From Thermoplasmata archaeon (GTDB taxonomy: Archaea; Thermoplasmatota; Thermoplasmata; Thermoplasmatales; Aciduliprofundaceae): a stretch of DNA of 5,083 nucleotides. The stretch is from NCBI GenBank assembly GCA_021163705.1, contig JAGGTO010000084.1:1-5083 (forward strand). Reading direction: 5' to 3'. Of this stretch, positions 1 to 4,963 are shown in pieces. A model generated the notes under the pieces. The model saw only the letters and a list, made by a program, of their open reading frames with translations. It was not told the DNA's origin and did no database searches. Positions within the stretch are counted from its first letter, which is position 1. The number at the start of each line of letters is the position of its first letter. A program made the translations under genes and the position numbers.

Positions 1-984
1 AATAGGTAGCTTTATGCCTGTGAGAATAACAAGTATCCTCATCCTATTCTCAAACTCAGGGGCAATCCTTGCACCTATTATTATGCGTGCCTCCTTTTTC
101 AAAAATGAGGAAATTGCATCTATCGCCATGTACATGCTGGAGAGCGGTGCATCCTCCCCCGTAGTAACATGTATTACTGCCCCAGATGCCTTAGAATAAT
201 CCATATCCATAACAAATGGTCTATTTAAAGCGTCTATTACTATCCCACGAGGATCCGAGACTTCTCCCTCTGAAATTAAGATTGTGGATAAACCACCCCG
301 CTCCATCACACTCCTCAAATCCGTTAAATCCACATTTATTATGGAGGGCTTAGTTACTACATCCACAAAACTCATTATCGTGTAACTCATTAGCTGATCC
401 ATTACCATAAAAGCCTTGTTAAGAGGTAAATGCGGAACCACTTCCATAAGTTTATCGTTCTCTATAACTATTAAAGTGTTGGATGCGTTCATTATCTTTA
501 CCAGTCCCTTCTTTGCCTTTAAAAACCTGGCCTTCTCCACCTTAAAAGGTAATGTGGCTATGGTTATCACAAGTGCTCCACTATCCCTGGCTAACTCAGC
601 CATAACAGGAGTTACCCCCGTACCGGTGCCACCACCAAGCCCGGTGGCTATGAAAACCACATCCACACCCTCCACGAGCCTCTTGAGCTCTTTTCTAGCC
701 ATCAACGCACTCCTTTCCCCTATTTCCACATCGCCTCCTGTGCCCACACCACCGGTCACCTTCTTTAAAACCACCTTCTTGTCTGCCTCAACTATCTGAA
801 GATGATTGTAATCAGTGTTTATGGCTATGGTGGGAACTTTTAATCCTAGCTTTTTCATCCGAGTTACAGCATTGCAACCTGCACCTCCTATTCCAATCAC
901 AACTATTCTGGGCTTCTCATCCTCCCGCAATTCTTCCACATAAGTTATCTCCGAAACCCTCCTTATGAGAGCATTTATGCTCAC
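1..984 (-). CDS. ftsZ: Cell division GTPase FtsZ (C-terminus cut by window edge)
   Basis: Tubulin-like GTPase that polymerises into the mid-cell division ring. I translated 328 codons with no stop before position 1, so some tens of C-terminal residues are probably missing from a family usually 350-400 aa long. Visible motifs are the N-terminal glycine loop GIGGAGCN (residues 31-38), the tubulin signature GGGTGTG (117-123), and the T7 synergy loop NVDLTDLR (217-224) with the acidic pair D219/D222 that catalyses GTP hydrolysis in the neighbouring subunit. The end, with MDYSKASGAVIHV near 261-273 and IIGARIAPEF near 302-311, resembles the haloarchaeal FtsZ2 group as I remember it; that subtype is inference. 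The start is GTG at 984, one nucleotide after the stop of the upstream RHH gene and preceded by a strong SD. The ATG at 986 runs straight into a stop, and the next in-frame ATG lies after the glycine loop. It is probably cotranscribed and translationally coupled with the RHH gene. Confidence 0.95.
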   Translation of the reverse strand, partial: MSINALIRRVSEITYVEELREDEKPRIVVIGIGGAGCNAVTRMKKLGLKVPTIAINTDYNHLQIVEADKKVVLKKVTGGVGTGGDVEIGERSALMARKELKRLVEGVDVVFIATGLGGGTGTGVTPVMAELARDSGALVITIATLPFKVEKARFLKAKKGLVKIMNASNTLIVIENDKLMEVVPHLPLNKAFMVMDQLMSYTIMSFVDVVTKPSIINVDLTDLRSVMERGGLSTILISEGEVSDPRGIVIDALNRPFVMDMDYSKASGAVIHVTTGEDAPLSSMYMAIDAISSFLKKEARIIIGARIAPEFENRMRILVILTGIKLPI

Positions 985-985
985 A

Positions 986-1336
986 TCAGCTCTCCTCCTT
1001 AACAAGCTCCTTCTTTATCTCCCTCTCAATGCTCTCCCTTGCAAGTTCAGAAATCTGCTTTCTCACATACTCCCTCACAGCGGTTCTTATGGCATCATCA
1101 AGATCAACAGCATCTCCTGCTTCCACAAGCTTTACCAGCATGGCAACAGTGCTTTTTGGAAGATCGACACTTATCTTCTCAACATTCTTAGGTGCAAATT
1201 TCTCAGCAAGAAAATTCTCTATGGCCGTTCTCACAACATCCGACAGATTTTTATACTCTCCACTCTTCACAAGCTCTTCCAATTTTTCCGCTGCTGCTCG
1301 GGAGAGCCTTATTGTAATTCTTATGGAATCTGACAT
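986..1336 (-). CDS. Tandem ribbon-helix-helix DNA-binding protein upstream of ftsZ
   Basis: Predicted transcription factor of 116 aa with two successive RHH (MetJ/Arc/CopG-type) units. Unit 1 has strand IRITIRL (5-11), helix A about 12-25, a KNLSD turn (29-33) and helix B to about 46. Unit 2 has strand KISVDL (54-59), helix A about 61-73 and helix B about 79-94 with the same RTA core. The units align without gaps over about 43 residues with roughly 11 identities, so internal duplication is likely. A charged helical tail (95-116) follows. I chose the ATG at 1336. The open frame extends to an ATG at 1420, but a good TATA box at 1388-1395 lies inside that extension and the fold begins just after residue 1336. 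The gene is 1 nt upstream of ftsZ. Haloarchaeal CdrS, a short RHH protein, is encoded near ftsZ2 and controls it, so a role in division-gene control is plausible but inferred. Confidence 0.88.
   Translation of the reverse strand: MSDSIRITIRLSRAAAEKLEELVKSGEYKNLSDVVRTAIENFLAEKFAPKNVEKISVDLPKSTVAMLVKLVEAGDAVDLDDAIRTAVREYVRKQISELARESIEREIKKELVKEES
991..1000 (-). promoter_or_regulatory. Shine-Dalgarno site for ftsZ
   Basis: The minus strand reads AAGGAGGAGA, a good match to the archaeal anti-SD, lying inside the last codons of the RHH gene and ending 6 nt before the GTG at 984. It fixes the GTG start of ftsZ and implies coupling to translation of the upstream gene. Confidence 0.8.
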
Positions 1337-1358
1337 CTTAACGGCCCCTTTTTGCTTT

Positions 1359-1369
1359 TTGTCTGACAA
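1359..1369. promoter_or_regulatory. Candidate operator: 11-bp perfect palindrome at the predicted transcription start
   Basis: TTGTC-T-GACAA is a perfect inverted repeat with a one-base centre at 1364, coinciding with the predicted start site of the RHH-ftsZ transcript. Its core TCTGACA recurs at 1329-1335, over the RHH start codon, 33 bp away (about three helical turns). Autoregulation by the RHH protein would fit, but a 5-bp arm can arise by chance. Confidence 0.35.
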
Positions 1370-1387
1370 TAAGTATTTCATAACACC

Positions 1388-1404
1388 TATATATACCTTT
1401 CTAA
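1388..1404 (-). promoter_or_regulatory. TATA/BRE promoter of the RHH-ftsZ operon
   Basis: The minus strand reads TATATATA at 1395-1388, preceded by the purine-rich GAAAGG as a likely BRE. The expected transcription start about 25 nt downstream is near 1365, giving a leader of about 30 nt before the ATG at 1336. Other TATA-like stretches lie further upstream (near 1425 and 1453), so a second promoter is possible. Confidence 0.65.
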
Positions 1405-1471
1405 AAAATTTTAACTCCATGCATATAAAATTTTCACATTTTGAGTATTTTTATATCCTTTTTATCCTTTA
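1405..1471. repeat. Short repeats upstream of the RHH-ftsZ promoter
   Basis: Two copies of the palindromic octamer AAAATTTT (1405-1412 and 1427-1434) lie 22 bp apart, about two helical turns, with an ATGCAT palindrome between them. Further upstream a 9-bp tandem repeat TATCCTTTT/TATCCTTTA covers 1454-1471. They may be regulator sites, but the region is AT-rich and low-complexity repeats are expected there. Confidence 0.35.
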
Positions 1472-1540
1472 AGTTATAATAATTCTGAAAATATACTGCC
1501 ATTTGATTACGGTGTCTATAAATTAAGAAGGGGGGCTAAG

Positions 1541-1558
1541 AAATATTAAAACGAAAAA
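1541..1558 (-). terminator. T-rich transcription stop after guaAA
   Basis: Directly after the guaAA stop codon the minus strand reads TTTTTCGTTTTAATATTT. Runs of T without a required hairpin are the usual intrinsic terminator in archaea. The site separates the tfb-guaAA operon from the RHH-ftsZ promoter downstream. Confidence 0.55.
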
Positions 1559-2125
1559 TTATCTTCTCGCGATCTTCAAAAAATTTCGAAATATTTCCTC
1601 ACCATATTCGGTATGCTCCACCTCTGGATGGAACTGCACTCCATATATGGCCTTTTTTCTATGCCTTATGGCCTGATACCTGCAGGTGGAAGAATGTGCC
1701 AGTGAGATAAGATCATCACCAAGCTCTTTTATCTCATCATTGTGGCTCTCCCATGCTATGATCTTTGGCGGCAATCCCTGAAATATTTCATCCTCATCAT
1801 CTATGAATACTTCTGTCTTCCCATACTCGGGAGACTTTGCAGGTCCACATTCTCCACCAAAGTGCTCTGCTATTAACTGTGCACCCACACATATTCCTAA
1901 AATAGGTACCTCGAGCTCCTCAAGATACTGTGGCTGATTTCCTAACTTGTACTTCTCATATGATATGCTGGGAGCACCTCCCGATAAAACTAGGGCATCC
2001 GCATCCTTGAGCTTCTCTATTTCGGTGGTATTTGGTACTATCACCGCATTCACTTCCAAATCTCTCAACACTCTCCATTCCCTGTGCGTCCACTGACCGC
2101 CGTTATCCACCACATACACCTTCAT
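1559..2125 (-). CDS. guaAA: GMP synthase glutamine amidotransferase subunit (subunit A)
   Basis: Class I glutamine amidotransferase that hydrolyses glutamine and passes ammonia to a separate ATP-pyrophosphatase subunit (not in this window), converting XMP to GMP in purine synthesis. The 188-residue protein is complete and of normal length for the archaeal split enzyme. Visible features are the N-terminal DNGGQ (7-11), the LSGGAPS loop (48-54), the nucleophile elbow GICVGAQ with catalytic C79, and QFHPEVEHTEYG with the other triad members H166 and E168. No synthetase domain follows. I chose ATG at 2125 because the family begins only a few residues before DNGGQ. A GTG at 2134, overlapping the tfb stop codon, would add three residues. 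Neither start has a clear SD, so translation probably depends on ribosomes finishing tfb 5 nt upstream. Confidence 0.95.
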   Translation of the reverse strand: MKVYVVDNGGQWTHREWRVLRDLEVNAVIVPNTTEIEKLKDADALVLSGGAPSISYEKYKLGNQPQYLEELEVPILGICVGAQLIAEHFGGECGPAKSPEYGKTEVFIDDEDEIFQGLPPKIIAWESHNDEIKELGDDLISLAHSSTCRYQAIRHRKKAIYGVQFHPEVEHTEYGEEIFRNFLKIARR

Positions 2126-2130
2126 AAAAA

Positions 2131-3060
2131 TCACTTGGGTATCTCGAAATTCAAAGCTGATGATATTTCCTTGTAACGGTTTCTTATGGTGACTTCCGTA
2201 ACTCCTGCAACCTCCGCGATTTCCTTCTGCGTTCTTGGCTCATTCAGAAGATTTGCAGCTATGTAAATCGCAGCGGCTGCCACTCCTGTAGGTCCTTTAC
2301 CCGATGTTATACCCAGCTCCTTGGCCTTCTGAACTATCTCCTCCGCTTTAATGACGACATTCTTATCCAGGCGTAACTTGCTGCAGAATTGCGTGATGTA
2401 TGAATTCGCCGTGGTAGGCTTCAGATTTAAATTCAGTTCCTTCGTCAGATGTCTATAAGCGCGACCAATCTTCTTCTTATTCAATTCGCTGGCCTTGGCA
2501 ACCTCATCCAGGGTTCGGGGCATGCCTATCTTTCGGCAAGCTGCATAAATGCTCGCAGCCACAATACTCTCTATGCTTCTCCCTCGTATCAGATTCTTCT
2601 CCACGGCCTTTCGATAAATTATGGCGGCGGTCTCTCGAACATCTTTGGGTAGGCCCATCTTGCTTGATACATTGTTCAACTCCTGCAATGCAACAGATAA
2701 ATTTCTCTCGGCGGCATTGCTCACTCTTATTCTCTGGTGCCATTTCCTCACACGATATATCTGCGCCCGATTTTTATGTGGAATCCTCTTTCCATAGGAA
2801 TCCTTGTTACTCCAGGAAATCTCCGTGGCGAGACCTTTGTCATGACTCAAAAATGTTAATGGCGCTCCCGTCCTCGCCCTCTTCTCATCCTGCTCCGCAT
2901 CAAAAGCACGCCATTCAGGACCTTGATCAATGAAGGAATCCTCAATCACATACCCACAATCTCCACAAACAAGTTCACCACGCTCATAATCCCATATGAG
3001 ATGTGTGGAGCCGCACTCTGGACATTTCATTATAATCTCTTCTTTAGGTCTTCTTGCCAT
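2131..3060 (-). CDS. tfb: Archaeal transcription initiation factor B (TFB/TFIIB)
   Basis: General transcription factor that joins the TBP-TATA complex, reads the BRE and recruits RNA polymerase. The 309-residue protein is full length. It has an N-terminal zinc ribbon with C13/C16 and C32/C35, the conserved B-reader/linker stretch with GPEWRAF (47-53) and RTGAP (63-67), and two cyclin-like repeats at about 115-205 and 215-305. The second ends with the BRE-recognition helix-turn-helix, AGVTEVTIRNRYKE (285-298). I chose ATG at 3060 because GGGTGAT, a good SD, ends 3 nt before it; an in-frame ATG at 3072 would add four residues but has no SD. It is first in an operon with guaAA and divergent from glycerate 2-kinase. 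Archaea often carry more than one TFB; which paralogue this is cannot be told from the window. Confidence 0.97.
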   Translation of the reverse strand: MARRPKEEIIMKCPECGSTHLIWDYERGELVCGDCGYVIEDSFIDQGPEWRAFDAEQDEKRARTGAPLTFLSHDKGLATEISWSNKDSYGKRIPHKNRAQIYRVRKWHQRIRVSNAAERNLSVALQELNNVSSKMGLPKDVRETAAIIYRKAVEKNLIRGRSIESIVAASIYAACRKIGMPRTLDEVAKASELNKKKIGRAYRHLTKELNLNLKPTTANSYITQFCSKLRLDKNVVIKAEEIVQKAKELGITSGKGPTGVAAAAIYIAANLLNEPRTQKEIAEVAGVTEVTIRNRYKEISSALNFEIPK

Positions 3061-3063
3061 CCT

Positions 3064-3070
3064 ATCACCC
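3064..3070 (-). promoter_or_regulatory. Shine-Dalgarno site deciding the tfb start
   Basis: GGGTGAT on the minus strand lies 3 nt before the ATG at 3060 and overlaps the alternative ATG at 3072. The alternative is preceded only by A/T, so this site favours the shorter protein. Confidence 0.65.
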
Positions 3071-3085
3071 ATATAAATTTTTCTG

Positions 3086-3099
3086 TGCGTAAATGCGTA
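3086..3099. repeat. TGCGTA direct repeat at the predicted tfb transcription start
   Basis: TGCGTA occurs at 3086-3091 and 3094-3099 with an 8-bp period. It is a GC-richer island in an otherwise AT-rich region and sits on the expected +1 of tfb, so it may be an operator. Only two short copies are present. Confidence 0.3.
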
Positions 3100-3107
3100 G
3101 CGGTCAT

Positions 3108-3130
3108 CCTATTTAAATGTTTTGTTTTCT
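3108..3130 (-). promoter_or_regulatory. TATA/BRE promoter of the tfb-guaAA operon
   Basis: The minus strand reads ACATTTAAATAGG (3120-3108) preceded by AGAAAACAAA, a plausible BRE. Transcription would start near 3088, giving a leader of about 28 nt before the ATG at 3060. The ATTTAAAT core is itself palindromic and could in principle serve both strands of this divergent region. Confidence 0.55.
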
Positions 3131-3139
3131 CCACTCTTC

Positions 3140-3178
3140 TTCTAAAAAATCTTTGCATCATATCCAGAAATATTTTTA
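3140..3178 (+). promoter_or_regulatory. Candidate promoter region of glycerate 2-kinase
   Basis: Two weak TATA-like stretches face the kinase: CTAAAAAATC at 3142-3151, which would start transcription a few nt before the ATG at 3179, and AAATATTTTTAA at 3166-3177, which would start it close to a second in-frame ATG at 3203. Neither ATG has an SD, so a leaderless or very short-leader transcript is likely. Which promoter is used is unresolved. Confidence 0.35.
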
Positions 3179-4462
3179 ATGGATAAAATTCATCAGAGCA
3201 AGATGATTAAAAATATTGCCACACTTAAAAATCATGGTCGCAAAGAACTGCGTGGTGAGATTCTATCTATCGCTGATTCTCTCCTTCATGAGATTAATGC
3301 CCGGAAGATAGTGAAGGAGAATGTGCATCTTGAGAATAATGTTTTGAAGATAAAGGATGAGGAATATCCACTTGATTCCCACAGAATATTCGTTGTGGGT
3401 TTTGGCAAAGCAGCAGTGCCCATGGCCCAGGCTCTGTGGGATATACTGGGAAATAAAATTACTGCTGGGATTATCAACTCTCCCTTTCCCTCAAGAATAC
3501 CCCTTTTTAAAATTAATGTTGTGCCACACCCATTTCCAGATAAGAGGACCGTCGCAGCATCTCAGGAAATTATAGATTTTGTGAGGAAACTGAAGGAGGA
3601 GGATATTCTCTTGTGCTTAATCTCTGGAGGTGCCTCTGCCCTCTTTGAAATACCAATTCCCGGAATATCCATAGAGGAGGAGAGCAAAATAATAAAGCTA
3701 ATGATGAGAAGAGGAGCAGATATCATTGAGCTAAATAAAGTGAGAATAGCCCTATCCCAGGTTAAGGGTGGAAAATTTCTAAGATTTATCAGGGCAAAAA
3801 ATTGCATATCCCTTATAATTTCAGATGTGATTGGTCCTCCACAGTTTGTAGGTTCTGGCCCCACCTATCCACAGAAATACGAGATTGACAAGCTCCTGGA
3901 AAAATATGGGCTTCATTTTCAAATACCTGAGTATGAAATTTCAGAGAGTAAGGCTGAAAATATAGTGCTGGCAGATAATACATATGCCTTAGAGATAGCT
4001 TTTCAAATTGCCAAAGATAAAGGATACGAGGCAAAAATCTTTCCAGAATTTTTGAGAGGAGATCCTCAAACACTCCTCAATAAATTCTCAAGGGTTATGG
4101 AGAAGAACACTGAGAAAATTCTAATTTTTGGTGGAGAAACCACTGTGAATGTTGGAAATGCCCTGGGAAAAGGTGGCAGAAATCAAGAACTTGCTCTATA
4201 TCTCGCGAAACTTCTACCTCCTTACTCTTGCTTTCTATGCATGGGCACCGATGGTATAGATGGACCTACAGATGCCGCAGGAGGCATTGTGGACGATCTC
4301 ACATTAAAAAGAGCTGAACAGATGAATATCGATGTGGAGAAAGAGCTTGAAAACCACAACTCTTACCATGTGCTGTATGCACTTAAAGATCTCATTTTCA
4401 CAGGATACACTGGGACAAACCTTGCGGATATATGCATTGGTATTAGAGCTAAAGCTCCTTGA
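3179..4462 (+). CDS. Glycerate 2-kinase, MOFRL family
   Basis: Predicted cytoplasmic ATP:glycerate kinase producing 2-phosphoglycerate, as in the non-phosphorylative Entner-Doudoroff route of Thermoplasmatales or in serine/glycerate breakdown. The 427-residue protein is normal length for the family. The N-terminal domain shows GFGKAAVPMA (74-83), PHPFPDKR (116-123), LISGGASAL (147-155), LNKVRIALSQVKGGK (185-199) and ISDVIG (214-219). The C-terminal MOFRL domain shows GGETTVNVG (318-326), GKGGRNQELAL (330-340), GTDGIDGPTDAAGG (356-369) and TGYTGTN (408-414). Some positions deviate from the family as I know it: GPPQFVGSGPT where GD plus a hydrophobic run is usual, and TGYTGTN for TGPTGTN. The start is uncertain: ATG at 3203 (419 aa) places the conserved HGRKELR nearer the N-terminus, as in relatives. 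It is monocistronic, divergent from tfb, and converges on the small ORF downstream with a 14-bp overlap. Confidence 0.9.
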   Translation: MDKIHQSKMIKNIATLKNHGRKELRGEILSIADSLLHEINARKIVKENVHLENNVLKIKDEEYPLDSHRIFVVGFGKAAVPMAQALWDILGNKITAGIINSPFPSRIPLFKINVVPHPFPDKRTVAASQEIIDFVRKLKEEDILLCLISGGASALFEIPIPGISIEEESKIIKLMMRRGADIIELNKVRIALSQVKGGKFLRFIRAKNCISLIISDVIGPPQFVGSGPTYPQKYEIDKLLEKYGLHFQIPEYEISESKAENIVLADNTYALEIAFQIAKDKGYEAKIFPEFLRGDPQTLLNKFSRVMEKNTEKILIFGGETTVNVGNALGKGGRNQELALYLAKLLPPYSCFLCMGTDGIDGPTDAAGGIVDDLTLKRAEQMNIDVEKELENHNSYHVLYALKDLIFTGYTGTNLADICIGIRAKAP

Positions 4463-4559
4463 GCTTATTCCATATTTTCTTAGCTCTCTCATCCAGTATT
4501 TTCTCTTCAAGATCTCGCAGAAGCTCTTCCTCGCTTATCCTCTTCTTTTTTCTCAGCAT
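4449..4559 (-). CDS. Small charged helical protein, 36 aa, coupled to the cupin gene
   Basis: Unrecognised. The ORF runs from ATG at 4559 to TAG at 4449-4451 and encodes a highly charged, probably wholly helical peptide: a basic start (LRKKKR, 2-7), then mixed E/K/R with L and I at heptad-like spacing, ending KIWNKLKEL (28-36). By my count it has 12 basic and 9 acidic residues. It is supported by an SD matching AGGAGGTGAT at 9 of 10 positions, and by starting 1 nt after the cupin stop codon, which suggests translational coupling. Its last codons overlap the end of the convergent kinase gene by 14 bp. No signal peptide, membrane segment or cysteine is present. It could be a cofactor or regulator of the cupin, or a chance ORF. 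Confidence 0.55.
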   Translation of the reverse strand: MLRKKKRISEEELLRDLEEKILDERAKKIWNKLKEL

Positions 4560-4569
4560 ATCACTTCCT
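4560..4569 (-). promoter_or_regulatory. Shine-Dalgarno site for the 36-aa ORF
   Basis: The minus strand reads AGGAAGTGAT, one mismatch from the archaeal consensus AGGAGGTGAT, and it includes the cupin stop codon TGA. It ends immediately before the ATG at 4559, leaving 4 nt between GGAAG and ATG. Confidence 0.6.
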
Positions 4570-4917
4570 TATGGGAATTATACACAGAAATTTCCATTCT
4601 TTCTCCCCAGTATTGCGGTACCAGTGCGGTATATCTGGCTCTATATAGGCAAAATTTCCTGCGCTTACCTCAACTTCCTTATCTCCCGCACCTATAATGC
4701 CTTCTCCCTCAAGCACAAAAATCTCATGCTCCCAAGGATGCTGATGCTTGGGTATAACTCCTCCAGGCTTCACCGTAAATAATCTCAAAGCATAATTCTC
4801 CGCTCCTTGCTCCTCTCTTATGAGCCATTGTATCCATACTCCTCTTGTTTTCTGACCATCCATTCCTTCCATATCCACCTTCTCTTTCTTCACCTTCTCC
4901 ACATGCGAAACATACAT
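4561..4917 (-). CDS. Small single-domain cupin protein
   Basis: Cupin_2-type beta-barrel protein of 118 aa; substrate and reaction are unknown. Motif 1 spans G52 to G73 (GGVIPKHQHPWEHEIFVLEG), with H58, H60 and E65 (or H64) as probable metal ligands. Motif 2 is EPDIPHWYRN (93-102), with H98 as the last expected ligand. All four usual ligand positions look present, so it should bind a divalent metal. Such stand-alone cupins range from sugar isomerases and dioxygenases to ligand sensors; nothing here decides between them. I chose ATG at 4917 because GGTGAG lies 5 nt upstream, a TATA box sits at 4948-4955, and family members begin about here. The open frame reaches a GTG at 4983, but that extension would overlap the promoter and the end of the upstream gene. 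It is followed by the 36-aa ORF after 1 nt. Confidence 0.85.
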   Translation of the reverse strand: MYVSHVEKVKKEKVDMEGMDGQKTRGVWIQWLIREEQGAENYALRLFTVKPGGVIPKHQHPWEHEIFVLEGEGIIGAGDKEVEVSAGNFAYIEPDIPHWYRNTGEKEWKFLCIIPIRK

Positions 4918-4921
4918 CTTT

Positions 4922-4927
4922 CTCACC
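4922..4927 (-). promoter_or_regulatory. Shine-Dalgarno site deciding the cupin start
   Basis: GGTGAG on the minus strand lies 5 nt before the ATG at 4917. The alternative GTG at 4983 has no comparable site. Confidence 0.6.
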
Positions 4928-4944
4928 GGAAGAGCATGGCTGCG

Positions 4945-4963
4945 ATTTCTATAAACTTTTTCT
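4945..4963 (-). promoter_or_regulatory. TATA/BRE promoter of the cupin gene
   Basis: The minus strand reads GAAAAAGTTTATAGAAAT, a TATA box with a purine-rich BRE, and predicts a start near 4928, just upstream of the SD. The TATA sequence contains the stop codon of the upstream gene (TTATAG), so the promoter is embedded in that gene's 3' end. Confidence 0.55.

Noticed and set aside
1337..1420. 28-residue N-terminal extension of the RHH protein from ATG at 1420
   Set aside because: The best TATA box (1388-1395) lies inside it, and the RHH strand begins right after the ATG at 1336.
1029..1472. Plus-strand open frame of 147 codons opposite the RHH gene
   Set aside because: It is antisense to a clear RHH protein and runs into promoter DNA; its product is serine/threonine-rich with no recognisable domain.
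1511..1558. Possible plus-strand RNA: TATAAATT at 1517-1524 followed by a run of six G at 1530-1535
   Set aside because: No plus-strand gene or convincing RNA fold follows; a transcript would run antisense into guaAA. The run may be chance.
4304..4697. Open frames on both strands across the kinase 3' end and cupin (4304-4510 minus, 4332-4697 plus, 4459-4782 plus)
   Set aside because: They lie in other frames of the kinase, the small ORF and the cupin, and show no domain or SD.
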